This document shows, in pieces, positions 10,151 to 21,830 of a stretch of 64,000 nucleotides of DNA. The stretch spans positions 183,685,520-183,749,519 of the forward strand of contig NC_089491.1 in NCBI RefSeq assembly GCF_036850765.1, given 5' to 3'. The stretch comes from Saccopteryx bilineata (taxonomy: Eukaryota > Chordata > Mammalia > Chiroptera > Emballonuridae). The translations under genes and the position numbers were made by a program. The notes under the pieces were generated by a model. The model was not told the DNA's origin, did not search any database, and saw only the letters and a list, made by a program, of their open reading frames with translations. Position 1 is the stretch's first letter. Each line of letters begins with the position of its first letter.

Positions 10151-10744
10151 CAGTGTGTCTATAAAGTTATGGTGCAATTTTGACCGGTCACAGGAAAGCA
10201 ACAAAAGATGATAGAAATGTGAAATTACCAAATAAAAGGAAAACCCTCCCAGTTTCTATAGGATGATGTGGCAGCATGAGCACATGCGCAGATGATGACG
10301 TAACACCATATATACAGCGGAGCAGCCCATGGCCATGCCAGTCGAGATGTGGACGATACAGAGGAAAGTTCAGTGTGTTCTGTGGCTCGCTAAATTCGAA
10401 TCCGTGACCAAAGTGCAATGTGAATATTGGCATGTTTATAACAAAGTGCCACCATATAGGAATAACATTACTTGGTGGGATAAGCAGTTGAAGGAAACTG
10501 GTAGTTTGGTGGAGAAACCCCGTTCTGGTAGGCCATCAGTCAGTGACGAGTCTGTAGAGGCTATAAGGGATAGCTACCTAAGGAGCCCTAAAAAATCTGT
10601 GCATGAGCCCACATCGAACTGCACTGAATAGGTGTGAAACTGGGAGAGTTTTCCTTTTATTTGGTGCTGATTTCACATTTCTATCGTCTTTTGTTGCTTT
10701 CCTGTGACCAGTCAAAAGTGCACCATGACTTTACGGACACACTG
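10151..10744 (+). mobile_element. Internally deleted mariner element, copy 1
   Basis: A 594-bp element with terminal inverted repeats of about 108 bp, starting cagtgtgtctataaagtta and ending tttacggacacactg, flanked by TA on both sides. Between the repeats are a short promoter-like stretch (TGACGTAA at 10296-10303 and catatata at 10307-10314) and a 100-codon frame for the N-terminal part of a mariner transposase. The catalytic DDE/D portion is absent. Two further copies in this window share the same architecture and deletion junction. Confidence 0.92.
10329..10631 (+). pseudogene. Transposase N-terminal (helix-turn-helix) open frame in mariner copy 1
   Basis: 100 codons starting MAMPVEMWTIQRKVQCVLWL and containing WDKQLKETGSLVEKPRSGRP, which resembles the paired-like double helix-turn-helix plus the GRP linker of mariner transposases. 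It stops right after KKSVHEPTSNCTE, where full transposases continue into the catalytic core. No DDE/D residues are present, so it cannot catalyse transposition. At best it would be a DNA-binding fragment. A homologous 100-codon frame at 57330-57632 also lacks stops. Expression is unknown. Confidence 0.7.
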
Positions 10745-11400
10745 TATATAGTGGAGTATTCTGCCATAAAAAGGAATGAACTATTGATGTGTGCTACAGC
10801 GTAGGTGAATATTAAAAGCATTTTGTTAAATGAAACCAGAAAAATGCTATATATTATATGACCTCATTTATGTAATAGATCCCAAATAGGCAAATCCATA
10901 GAGGTAGAAAATAGATTAAAGATGACCAGAAGTGGGAGGAGGGGAGAATGAGGCATCACTATTAATGTAGAATTAGAGGTAGCCATCGCACAACTTTGTG
11001 AATATACTAAAAGGCACTGAATTAAAAACTTTAAAACGGTGAATTTATGGTGTATGAATTATATCTAAAAAAAACTTAATGTACCGTATAGAGAACTAAC
11101 AAGAAATACAAATAATGCTTTACCAGCTTGAAGGCTTTTATTTCACATAAAGATTAATGCAAACTTTTTTTTATTAGTTTTACTAGGGTGACATCAATAA
11201 ATCAGGGTACATATGTTCAAAGAAAACATGTCCAGGTTATCTTGTTGATCAATTATGTTGCATACCCATCACCCAAAGTCAGATAGTCCTCCATCACCTT
11301 CTATCTAGTTTTCTTTGTGTCCCTCCCCCTCCCCCTTTCATCTCCTCTCCCCCCCCCCCGCCAACCACCACACTCTTGTCAGTGTCTCTTAGTCTCATTT

Positions 11401-14400
11401 TTATGGCCCACCCATGTATGGAATAATGCAGTTCTTGTTTTTTTCTGATTTACTTATTTCACTCCGTATAATGTTATCAAGATCCCACCATTTTGCTGTA
11501 AATGATCTGATGTCATCATTTCTTATGGCTGAGTAGTATTCCATAGTGTATATGTGCCACATCTTCTTTATCCAGCCTTCTATTGAAGGGCTTTTTGGTT
11601 GTTTCCATGTCTTGGCCACTGTGAACAGTGCTGCAATGAACATGGGGCTGCATGTGTCTTTACGTATCAATGTTTCTGAGTTTTGGGGGTATATACTCAG
11701 TAGAGGGATTGCTGGGTCATAAGGTAGTTCTATTTGCAGTTTTTGAGGAACCACCATACTTTCTTCCATAATGGTTGTACTACTTTACATTCCCACCAAC
11801 AGTGAATGAGGGTTTCTTTTTCTCCACAGCCTCTCCAACATTTGCTATTACCCGTCTTGTTAATAATAGCTAATCTAACAGGTGTGAGGTGGTATCTCAT
11901 TGCAGTTTTGATTTGCATTTCTCTAATTACTAATGAAGATGAGCACCTTTTCATATATCTGTTGGCCGTTTGTATTTCTTTCTGGGAGAAGTGTCTGTTC
12001 ATGTCCTTTTCCCATTTTTTTTTTATTGGATTGTTTGTTTGTTTGTTGTTTAGTTTTATGAGTTCTTTGTAAATTTTGGATATTAGGCCCTTATCTGAGC
12101 TGTTGTTTGAAAATATCATTTCCCATTTAGTTGTCTGTTTATTTTGTTGTCAGTTTCTCTTGCTGAGCAAAAACTTCTTATTCTGATGTAGTCCCATTCA
12201 TTTATTTTTGCCTTCACTTCCCTTGCCTTTGGAGTCAAATTCATAAAATGCTCTTTAAAACCCAGGTCCATGAATTTAGAACCTATGTCTTCTTCTATGT
12301 ACTTTATTGTTCAGGTCTTATATTTAAATCTTTGATCCATTTTGAATTAATTTTAGTACAAGGGGACAAACTGTAGTCAAGTTTCATTCTTTTGCATGTA
12401 GCTTTCCAGTTTTCCCAGCACCATTTGTTGAAGAGGCTTTCTTTTCTCCATTGTGTGTTGGCCCCTTTATCAAAAATTATTTGACCATATATATGTGGTT
12501 TTATTTCCTGACTTTCTATTATGTTCCATTGGTCTGAGTGTCTATTTTTCTGCCAATATCATGCTGTTTTGATTGTCGTGGCTCTATAATATAGTTTGAA
12601 GACAAGTATTGTAATGCCCCCAGCTTCATTCTTTTTCTTTAGGATTGCTTTGGCTATTCGGGATTTTTTATAGTTCCATATAAATCTGATGATTTTTTTA
12701 TTCCATTTCTTTAAAAAATGTTATTGGAATTTTGATGGGAATTGCATTAAATTTGTATATTGCTTTGGGTAATATGGCCATCTTGATTATATTTATTCTT
12801 CCTATCCAAGAACAAGAAATATTCTTCCATCTCATTGTATCTTTTTTGATTTTCCTTAACAATGCTTTGTAGTTTTCATTATATAGGTCCTTTACATTCT
12901 TTGTTATGTTTATTCGTAAGTATTTTATTTTTTTTGTTGCAATCGGGAAGGGGATTATTTTTTTGAGTTCGTTCTCAAATATTTCATTGTTGGCATATAA
13001 AAAGGCTGTGGACTTTTGTATGTTAATTTTGTATCCTGCAACCTTACTGTATTGGCTTATTGTTTCTAGTAGTCTTTTTGTAGGTTCTTTGGAGTTTTCG
13101 ATGTATAGAATCATGTCATCTGCAAAAAATGATACCTTTACTTCTTCTTTTCCAATATGGATGCGTTTTATTTCTTTGTCTTGTCTGATTGCTCTAGCTA
13201 GAACCTCTAGCACCACATTAAATAAGAGTGGAGAGAGTGGACAACCCTGTCTTGTTCCTGATTTAAGGGGGAAAGCCTTCAGTTTTATATCATTTAATAT
13301 GATGTTAGCTGATGGTTTATCATATATGGCCTTTATCATGTTGTTATTTTCCTTCTATACCCATTTTGTTGAGAGTCTTAAACATAAAATTGTGTTGTAT
13401 TTTATCGAATGCCTTTTCTGCATCTATTGATAAGATCATGTGGTTTTTGTTCTTTGTTTTGTTGATATGGTGTATTATGTTAACCGTTTTACATATATTG
13501 AACCATCCTTGAGATTCTTGGATGAATCCCACTTGATTATGATGTATTACTCTTTTAATATGTTGTTGTATTCGATTTGCTAGTATTTTGTTTAGTATTT
13601 TAGCATCTGTATTCATTAGAGATATTGGTCTGTAGTTTTCTTTATTTGTGCCGTCCTTGCCAAGTTTCGGTATGAGGGTTATGTTGGTCTCATAAAATGT
13701 GTTTGGAAGTATTGCTTCTTCTTCAATTTTTTGGAAGACTTTTTGAGTCTCCCAAAGACTGAGATTAGGAACCAAGTCTTCTTTGAATGTTTGATAGAAT
13801 TCACTAGTATAACTGACTGGGCCTGGACTTTTATTTTTGGGGAGGTTTTTAAAGATTTTTTTATATTTCTTTCCTACTAATTGGTCTGTTTAGGCTTTCT
13901 GCTTCTTCTTGACTCAGTCTAGGAAGGTTGTATTGTTCTAGGAATTTATCCATTTCTTCTAGATTGTTGTATTTAGTGGCATAAAGTTTTTCATAGTATG
14001 CTACAATAATTCTTTGTATATCTATGATATTCGTGGTGATTTCTCCTCTTTCATTTTGGATTATGTTTATATGAGTCCTTTCTCCTTTTTCCTTGGTAAG
14101 TCTTGCCAAGGATTTCTCAATTTTGTTAATCTTTTCAAAGAACTAGCTCCTTTTCTATTAATTTTTTCTATAGTTTTTCTGTTCTCTATTTCATTTATTT
14201 CTGCTCTGATTTTTATTATCTCCTTTCTTTGGCTAGTTTTGGGTTATCTTTGTTCTTTTTCCAGTTCCTTAAGGTGTGTGAAGTTAAGTAGTTCACTTGG
14301 GCTCTCTCTTGTTTGTTCATAAAGGTCTGAAGTGATATGAACTTTCCTCTTATCACTGCTTTTGCTGCATCCCATAGATTCTGATATGTTGTATTGTCAT

Positions 14401-15231
14401 TTTCATTTGTCTGTATATGTCTTTTGATCTCTGCGCTTATTTCTTCTTTGACCCATTCATTTTTTAAAAGTATGTTGTTTAGTTTCCACATTTTTGTGGG
14501 GATTTTTCCTCTTTTTTGCAGTTGAATTCTATCAAGGCTTTATGATCAGAAAATATGCTTTGTACAACTTCGATTTTTCTGAATTTGCTGATGTTACTTT
14601 TGTGGCCCAACATATGGTTAATTCTTGAGAATGATCCATGTACACTGGAGAAAAATGTATACTCTGTCACTTTGGGATGAAGTGTACGGTAGATGTTTAT
14701 CATATCCAGGTGCTCTATTGTTTTGTTTAAGGCCAATATGTCTTTATTGATTCTCTGTTTGGATGACTGATCTAGAGCAGTCAGCGGTGTATTGAGGTCT
14801 CCAGGTATGATTGTATTTTTGTCAGTATTTGTTTTAAGGTCAATAAGTAGCTGTCTTATATACTTTGGTGCTCCTTGGTTTGGTGCATATATATTAAGAA
14901 TTGTTATGTCTTCTTGATTCAGCGTCCCCTTAATCATTATGAAATGACCATTTTTGTCTCTGAGTACTTTTGCTGTCTTGTAGTCAGCATTATCAGATAT
15001 GAGTATTGCTACACCTGCTTTTTTGTGGATCTTATTTGCTTAGAGTATTGTTTTCCAGCCTTTCACTTTGAATTTGTTTTTATCCTTGTTGCTTAGATGA
15101 GTTTCTTGTAGGCAGCATACAGTTGGATTTTCTTTTTTAATCTATTCTGCTACTTTGTGCCTTTTTATTGGTGAGTTTAATCCATTTACATTTAGTGTAA
15201 TTATTGATACTTGTGGGTTCCCTATTGCCAT
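11401..15231 (-). pseudogene. L1 ORF2 (endonuclease-reverse transcriptase), broken
   Basis: ORF2 encodes the endonuclease and reverse transcriptase that nick the target and copy L1 RNA. The start codon is at 15229-15231, in the context of MAIGNPQ. Visible parts are the endonuclease remnant NIYAPNQGAPKYIRQLL, the RT motifs [14 protein letters not shown] and an intact [12 protein letters not shown] (about 13100-13150), and the C-terminal [20 protein letters not shown] region. Several frameshifts and stops split it into at least seven open segments, so it is not functional. Confidence 0.9.
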
Positions 15232-15473
15232 TTTATACATTGCTTTCTGTCAATTTTGTGTCTTGTTTGATTCTTCTCTTTTGTTTTCCTATCCTTTGTT
15301 TTTATTTGGTTGTATTCCATACTTCTTTTCTCTGTTGCTTTTTTAAATCATGTGTTTCTATGGTGGTTTTTTTCAAGGGTGGTCACCATTAAGTAATGAA
15401 AAGGGTTCCTACCCTGTTCATTGTAATGCACTATGTTGTGACTACTTCTGTACTCCATTGTCCTTTGCTATTG

Positions 15474-16943
15474 TTAATTTCCATCCTCCCCCCCCTTTTT
15501 TTTGTTTTTGTTGTCACAGTTTAAATTTGCTTTTATTGTTTTCTTGGTGGAGCTTTTACTTGTGGTTTTGTTTTGTTTTGTTCTTTGAATCTGGTTAGAA
15601 AACCCCCTTTTGTAATTCCTGGAGTGGGGGGTTTCTGATGATAAATTCCCTTATCTTTTCTGTATCTGTGAATGTTTTTATTTCTCCTTCATATTTGAAG
15701 GATAGCTTTGATGGGTATAGTATTCGTGGCTGAAAGTTCCTCTCTTTCAGGACTTTAAATATTGGGGTCCACTCTCTTCTAGCTTGTAGAGTTTCTGTTG
15801 AGAAATCCGATGATAATCTAATGGGCCTTCCTTTATATGTTGTATACTTCTTTTCCCTGGCTGCCTTGAGAATTTTTTCTTTGTCGTTGGTTTGTGCCAA
15901 TTTCATTATGATGTGCCTTGGAGTAAGTAGGTTTGTCGGGGTTAAGAAAACTCGGTGTTCTGTTTGCTTCTTGAATTTGAGGCTTTAGTTCTTTCCACAG
16001 GCTTGGGAAGTTCTCATCTGTTATTTGTTTGAATATTTTCTCCATTCCATTTTCTCTGTATTCTCCCTCTGATATACCTATTATTCTTATGTTATTCTTT
16101 TTGATGGAGTCAGACAATTCCTGTAGGGCTTTCTCGTTTTTTATTATTTTTGAGTCTCTTTCTTCTTCTCTCTGTTGTGCTTCAAGTTGCTTGTCTTGTA
16201 TTTCACTAATCCTACCTTCTATCTGGCCTGTTCTATTAGCTAAGCTTGTTACCTCGTTTTTCAGCTCGTGAATTGAATTTTCCATCTCTGTTTGATTTGT
16301 TTTTTTGTTGGGTTTTTTTTTGTATTTTTCTGAAGTTTGAAACAGGGAGGCAGTCAGACAGACTCCCGCATGTGCCCGACCGGGATCCACCCGGCACGTC
16401 CACCAGGGTGCGATGCTCTGCCCATCTGGGGCGTCGCTCTGTTGCAACCAGATCCATTCTAGCGCCTGAGGCAGAGGCCATGGAGCCATCCTCAGTGCCT
16501 GGGCCAACTTTGCTCCAATGGAGCCTTGGCTGCAGGACGCGAAGAGAGAGACATAGAGGATGGAGAGGGGGGAGGAGTGGAGAAGCAGATTGGTGCTTCT
16601 TCTGTGTGCCCTGGCTGGGAATCGAACCCGGAACTCCTGCACGCCGGGCTGACGCTCTACCACTGAGCCAACCGGCCAGGGCTTTGATTTGTTTTTATAG
16701 TTTCAGTTTCCTTGGTAATATATTCTTTTTGTTCATTGAGTTGTTTTCTGAGCTCCCAAAATTGCCTTTCTGTATTTTCTTGTATATCTCTGAGTATTTT
16801 TAGGATTCTTATTTTAAATTCTCTGTCATTTAGCTCCAAGGTTTCCAATATATTAAATTTTTTCTCCATAGATTTTTTCCTCATCTATCTATCTCTCTGT
16901 CTTTTGTATCCATGATATTCGATTTCCTTTTCCTTAATGGCAT
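15474..16943 (-). pseudogene. L1 ORF1 (RNA-binding chaperone), broken by a SINE
   Basis: ORF1 makes the trimeric coiled-coil RNA-binding protein of the L1 particle. It starts at 16943 (MPLRKRKSNIMDTKDRE) and continues through a charged coiled coil (EIQDKQLEAQQREEERDSKI) and the RNA-recognition/C-terminal part (LSSDFSTETLQARREWTPIF). A SINE A at 16305-16682 and a premature stop near 15595 disrupt it. Confidence 0.88.
16305..16682 (-). mobile_element. SINE A inside L1 ORF1, with target duplication
   Basis: Reversed SINE A: gtatttttctgaagtttgaa at the left, gagccaaccggccagggc at the right. The direct repeat tttgatttgttttt occurs at 16291-16304 and 16683-16696. Confidence 0.93.
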
Positions 16944-17017
16944 CTGTGGGTGGTTTTGTTGATAGTACTTTGCGTTTAGTGTGGAACTGCTAGAGGCTCC
17001 ATTTCTCTGACTCAAGA

Positions 17018-17376
17018 TTTTTTTTTTAAGTGAGAGGAAGGGAGATAGTGAGACAGACTCCCTCATTTAACCCAACTGGGTTCCACCTGGCAACTCCCCC
17101 ACCCCCCACCTCATGTGGGGCTGATATGCAAGTACCAAGCTATTTTTATTGCCTGAGGCTGATGTGCTCAGAACATCCAAGCTATCCTCAGTGCCCGAGG
17201 CCATGCTGTAACCTATCAAGCCACATATCTGCAGAAGGGGAAGAAGGAGAGAAGAGGGACTAGGAGAAAAAGAAGCAGATAGTTGGTTGCTTCTCTTGTG
17301 TGCTCTGACTGGGTATCAAACCAGGGACATCCATAACTGGGCTGACACTCTATCCACTGAGCCACTAGTAGAGCCA
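17018..17376 (-). mobile_element. SINE A, old copy
   Basis: Reversed, diverged SINE A: ttttttttaagtgagaggaa, then agacagactccctcattt, reversed B-box ggtatcaaaccagggaca and end cactgagccactagtagagc. It abuts the 5' end of the reverse-strand L1. Confidence 0.75.
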
Positions 17377-17857
17377 AAAATAATTTTTAACAATCACTAC
17401 TGTACTTCCCAAACTTAGGGAATATAAGAATCTTATATATAGTCGTTTTGTACCTGCAATATTAAATATCTCCCTTTATAATATTTTAGGTAAATTCTGT
17501 TCATCATCAGTGTGTTTTAAAGCTCAACCAGTTTTTAATATGCTTATAATGTGTACTAAGGGTACTAACTAGAAATTGAAATAGATAACCATTAATTTGA
17601 GTTCTGAGGTCAAATTATCCAACCTGTGCACAATCAAATAATTTTCTGATTTATTGATTATTAAGATTAGGAGAAATGCAGAGTTATGTTTTTAGCTTTG
17701 TATGTTACTCTCTTCCCCCATTATAAGATATTTTTAAGATATAGTTCAGTGTTTATGATGTTTGATCCCAATTATACTGTATTAATATTATTAGTATATT
17801 TTCCTAATAAGCTTTTTTTTTTATTGGCAGTCAGCCAATTGGTATTTGTGTATGTAT

Positions 17858-18204
17858 TTTTTTTATCAAGTGAGAGGCAGGGAGGTGAGAGACAGACTCC
17901 AGCATGTGCCCTGACCAGGATCCACCTGGCACCCCCCCATCTAGGGCTGATGTTCTGCTCATCTGGAGCTGCTGCTTTGTTGCTCAGCAACCGAGCTACT
18001 GCAGTGCCTGAAGTGAGGCTGTGGTGCCCTCCTCAGTGCCCCCAGCCAACTTGCTCATTTGAGCCATGGCTGTGGGAGGGGAAGAAGGGCGGTAGGGGTG
18101 GAGAATCAGATGGTCACTTCTCCTGTGTGCCCTGATCAGGAATCAAACCTGAGTTATCCACACACTGGGTGGACATTCTACCGCTGAGCCAACCAGCCAG
18201 GCCC
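17858..18204 (-). mobile_element. SINE A, old copy
   Basis: Reversed SINE A: atcaagtgagaggcagggag, then gacagactccagcatgtgcc, reversed B-box ggaatcaaacctgagt and end gctgagccaaccagccaggc. The short flank tgtatnttt on both sides may be its target duplication. Confidence 0.82.
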
Positions 18205-19175
18205 TGTATATTTTAATACCTATAAATAAATAAGCCAAATTCTACCATATAAAACAAAATATAACCTTAAATATAAAACTCTAAACCTAAATGTGATAAA
18301 ACTGTTTTTACATTTAAAACATAAAAGAGAAGAATTTAGGCTAAAATATCAAATAAGTCTATATACAAAGAGTGGTCTAGCCCTTTATTTACAGTATGTT
18401 CTTGATCATACTGCTAGCCAGTCTAAACTTCAGTTTCCTCTTCTGTCAGTTGCATGATAATACTATGATGTGTGGTTACTGTGGGAACATTATTACCATC
18501 CTATCTTCAGCTAGTTTTAAGTGGTTAGTATTTTTCTGTTTTGTAAGTTTAATACCATTTTACTGTTCATTCTTAATAAAACCACATGGTCTAGAATTCA
18601 CCTTGGTTCGCTCAGAACCATCCTTATGATCTTGCTGGAATAATTTTTTGCTTTAGAAAGTCTGAATCAGTCCTCTTCAGATGTTCTCTATTTTTTATTG
18701 TAATGTTCTTTAATATTTTGGGTTTGTTACACATTAATGATTAATGGATCATTTCTGAGTGAAACATTCAGCAACTTGACCAATGTTTTCTTAAGTCACT
18801 GGCAGCACAAGAGAATTCAGATATTGTCACAGTGGTCATTTTTCCTATAGTTGCTGCTGATAGTATCTTTACTTTTTTTGCTGTTTTGCATTCCTAGTAC
18901 TGAAAGAAGTTTAGTTCTACAAATTTTGTTTAGTTTAGGATTGGGTCACGAATTTTTGTTGCTGGAATTTCATGTTCATAATTAGTCATTTATATTAATG
19001 ACTTTGATTAAAAAAAAACAACAACCTGTCCTTTTAAATAAATGGTAATAATGTTCCAACCTGGGTAAAGAATGTAATTTTTATTTTTTGTCATTTAAAT
19101 ACTGTTTATTTTCTGTTTGCATTTTCAAGGAATATTTTACCTTTAAAAATCAAAATTTTTATTACTTCTTTTTAG
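18205..19175. other. MON2 intron, unique sequence before the first visible exon
   Basis: AT-rich intron leading to the acceptor at 19175. No further exon recognised. Confidence 0.6.
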
Positions 19176-19236
19176 CATACCTCCAGATAACCTCTCTATT
19201 CAAGAATTTCAAAGAAATGAAAGTATTGATGTTGAG
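19176..19236 (+). CDS. MON2: MON2 coding exon (fifth from the end)
   Basis: MON2 is a large HEAT-repeat protein related to the Sec7/BIG Arf-GEF scaffolds. It acts on the cytosolic face of Golgi and endosome membranes in endosome-to-Golgi traffic, with phospholipid flippase and DOPEY partners (family knowledge). This 61-nt exon follows a tttttag acceptor and ends at gtaagg. Its first base completes a split codon and the next 20 codons read [20 protein letters not shown], which I recognise as vertebrate MON2. The five exons here (61, 124, 208, 83 and 164 nt) join in frame into the last 212 residues of a protein of about 1,700 residues. The rest of the gene must lie upstream, outside the window. 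The neighbouring introns carry L1 elements in opposite orientations. Identification is by recall of the protein, not by a search, but the five-exon phase match makes it firm. Confidence 0.93.
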
Positions 19237-19411
19237 GTAAGGAAGCTATTTAAAATATTTTCCTGTGACCATTTGTGGAAACCACATAGTTGAAATGTTG
19301 AGACTATAAAATTGCTAACAGAATAAAGTGAAGTAATAGGTTAATCTTGCACTAAATGTATTAAAACTCTTATAAAGGGTAAAAGTTAATTTTAAAGCTG
19401 AAATTTTTTTT

Positions 19412-19803
19412 CTTTTTGTATTTTTTTTTCTTTTTGTATTTTTCTGAAGCTGGAAACGGGGAGAGACAGTCAGACAGACTCCTGCATGCGCCCACCCAGG
19501 CACCCAGGATCCATCCGGCACGCCCACCAGGGGGCGACGCTCTGCCCCTCCAGGGTGTCTCTGTTGCGACCAGAGCCACTCTAGCTCCTGGGGCAGAGGC
19601 CAAGGAGCCATCCCCAGCACCCGGGCCATCTTTGCTCCAATGGAGCCTCGCTGCGGGAGGGGAAAAGAGAGACAGAGAGGAAGGAGAGGGGCAGGGGTGG
19701 AGAAGCAGATGGGCGCTTCTCCTGTGTGCCCTGGCCGGAAATCGAACCCGGGACTTCTGCACGCCAGGCCGACGCTCTACCACTGAGCCAACCGGCCAGG
19801 GCC
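19412..19803 (-). mobile_element. SINE A in the tail of a truncated L1
   Basis: Reversed, young-looking SINE A: ctgaagctggaaacggggag, then gaaatcgaacccgggacttc and ctgagccaaccggccagggc. It sits in the poly(T) side of the L1 fragment at 19804-20227. The pair together is flanked by aaagctgaaattttt (from 19394) and aaagctgaaaattttt (from 20228). Confidence 0.9.
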
Positions 19804-20227
19804 AAAAATTTTTTTTTTTTAATAATTTTATGTTTTTAATGGGGCGACATCAATAAATCAGGATACATGTATTCAAAGATAACATGTCCAGGTTATCTTG
19901 TCGTTCAATTATGTTGCATACCCATCACCCAAAGTCAGATTGTCCTCTGTCACCTTCTATCTAGTTTTCTTTGTGCCCCTCCCCCTCCCCCCTTTCCCTC
20001 TCCCTCTCCCCCCCTTCCCCCCCCCATAACCACCACACTCTTATCAATGTCTCTTAGTTTCACTTTTATGTCCCACCTATGTATGGAATAATGCAGTTCC
20101 TGGTTTTTTCTGATTTACTTATTTCACTTCCTATAATGTTATCAAGATCCCACCATTTTGCTGTAAATGATCCGATGTCATCATTTCTTATGGCTGAGTA
20201 GTATGTATGTGTGCCACATCTTTATCC
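19804..20227 (-). mobile_element. L1 3' end fragment, severely 5'-truncated
   Basis: Reversed L1 3' UTR and the last part of ORF2: ggggcgacatcaataaatca, then gcatacccatcacccaaag and a C-rich tract, ending at the ORF2 C-terminal region near 20227. It matches the 3' end of the L1 at 11165 in the same orientation. With the nested SINE it sits between copies of aaagctgaaa(a)ttttt. Confidence 0.88.
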
Positions 20228-20243
20228 AAAGCTGAAAATTTTT

Positions 20244-21163
20244 AATGACTTCTTTATATTTGTTAGCTTTGTGATGTGTTTATGTTTTCTAGATAATTAT
20301 GTCCATTTAATAATTTTAAATAGCAGTTGATTCAGTAAAATAAATCTATTAGTTAATGAGCGTGTATTTAAGAGCTTACTCTGCAGTTTGACAAATTAGA
20401 TGTCTGTAGTTCAAATTAATCAATGAGTTGCTTAAATATTTTTCCATTTTTAACCGGCTATAAATATGGCTGTAGAATTCTTAAAGCAAATGAGTTTTAA
20501 AGAGTATAGTTTGTTGAATATAAATGGAGTTTAAAGAGGTAGTTTTTGGTTGTGGATATTTTTTGTTGGGGTAATCATTATTTTGTTTTTTTCCCCTTTA
20601 AGTGGGATAGGGGAACTTTTAAGTAAAATTAAATACTCTAAAGTGTATATAGAAAACGAGCATGGTTATATAAACACAAAATACTGTCTTTTATCCAGTC
20701 ACTATATTAAAACTCTTGTAAACTTTTCAAAATTTTCTTCTTTTTCTTCAAAAAGCAAAAATAATACATTATATTAGAAACAAACTATTAAACAGAAATT
20801 AGTACAACTTTTGATTCTTATAGTTCTTTTTTTTCCTAAAAGGTGATATAAATCTTATTTTTAATCCTGTTTTGGATATTTTATTCTAACATGGATAATT
20901 TCCATATGCTGACTCTGTCTCTAGAGCACTATTTGCATATAACATGTTAAAGATCAATATTTATTAAAATTGTTGCATTGTAGACAGTTTGTTATTGACT
21001 ACTTTCTGATATTTACTAGTCATCCTCTATATTAACATTAAAATGTTTATATGCTTCTATTATTAACTGGGTTTTTTTAATTTAAATTTTCCTTTAGAAA
21101 TTGTCAGTGGAAGTCTTTTTCAAGAAAATTAAAAGAATTTGAATTTTGCCTCTTTTGTTGTAG
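20244..21163. other. MON2 intron, unique sequence
   Basis: AT-rich intronic DNA up to the acceptor at 21163. No repeat recognised. Confidence 0.6.
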
Positions 21164-21287
21164 GTAGTTCAGCTTATCAGTACTGAGATCCTACCTTATG
21201 CCAATTTTATTCCTAAGGAATTTGTTGGTCAGATAATGACCATGCTTAATAAGGGCTCAATACATTCTCAGTCATCTTCATTTACAG
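21164..21287 (+). CDS. MON2: MON2 coding exon (fourth from the end)
   Basis: A 124-nt exon after a pyrimidine-rich ttttgttgtag acceptor, closed by gtatgt. It starts in phase 0 with [20 protein letters not shown] and continues through [11 protein letters not shown] to a serine-rich end. Its last base is the first base of a glutamate codon completed in the next exon. The exon lies in the C-terminal helical region of MON2. Together with the 61-nt exon before it, it sits between two L1 insertions of opposite orientation. Skipping either exon, or both (185 nt), would shift the reading frame. Confidence 0.94.
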
Positions 21288-21554
21288 GTATGTTATTTCA
21301 ATGATTTTTAAACAATGTTGGTAAATATTGAAGTGCTTTTGAAGAAGCTGAATGTAAAAATGTTTACTTCTATGATTGTGGTAGATGTAAATAGGAGAAT
21401 GGTAAGGTAAATTTTAAGAATGTAATTTAGAGTATTAAGCCTTACAAGGGGGAAATGTAAATATTCTGTGAATTAAATTGCAGAACACTTAAGGAATCTG
21501 CTTAAGTCTTGGAAGCTGACACAAGTGACCGGTTTTGTAAAGTCTTGGATTATT

Positions 21555-21830
21555 GGGAGGTGATAAGTGTGTGTTCTGCCACTTAGTAGTTTGTTCACTT
21601 CTCTGAGTTTTGTAATCTCTAAAATGAAGATATTAATACCAATGTCTCTGGACTATAAATTACAGTTAATCCATTAAAAAAAGATATGTTGACATTGAGT
21701 TAAACTAACATGTAGTGAATGCTTACTATGCATAAGGTTTTATGCCAGAATATTAATCCCATTGCTCACAATATTTCTGTGAGAGTAGGTTCCACCATAT
21801 TACAGAAGACTGTCCCCAGTCTTAAGGCTG
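21555..21830. mobile_element. Probable MIR fragments
   Basis: 21560-21660 resembles a diverged forward MIR (tctgccacttagtagtttgt). 21710-21820 resembles a reversed MIR (gtgaatgcttactatgcata). Weak matches by eye. Confidence 0.4.

Larger units (their letters stand above)
10020..11085 (+). mobile_element. Old L1 3' end, split by a mariner
   Basis: L1M-type ORF2/3' UTR: ctaatgttcatgacagcatt before the mariner, then gccataaaaaggaatgaac, aggcaaatccatagaggtag and ggtgaatttatggtgtatga after it. The mariner occupies 10151-10744 at a TA. No open frame remains. Confidence 0.75.
11165..17012 (-). mobile_element. L1 element, reverse orientation, nearly complete coding region
   Basis: Reverse-strand L1: T-run at 11165-11172, then 3' UTR (ggtgacatcaataaatcagg, a C-rich tract near 11350), ORF2 (11401-15231), ORF1 (15474-16943) and a short 5' remnant of about 70 bp past the ORF1 start. 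Relative to the copy at 22866-31523 it is truncated in the 5' UTR. A SINE A interrupts ORF1. The copies look similar at the protein level, suggesting the same or closely related subfamilies. Confidence 0.92.

Noticed and set aside
12906..13430. 174-codon plus-strand frame
   Set aside because: It is the complement of L1 ORF2 and has no independent support.
19416..19856. Frames of 100-150 codons on both strands across SINE A copies
   Set aside because: The same peptides (for example GIEPGT-type and WERRPGVQ-type text) recur at every SINE A copy; they are read-through of the SINE sequence.
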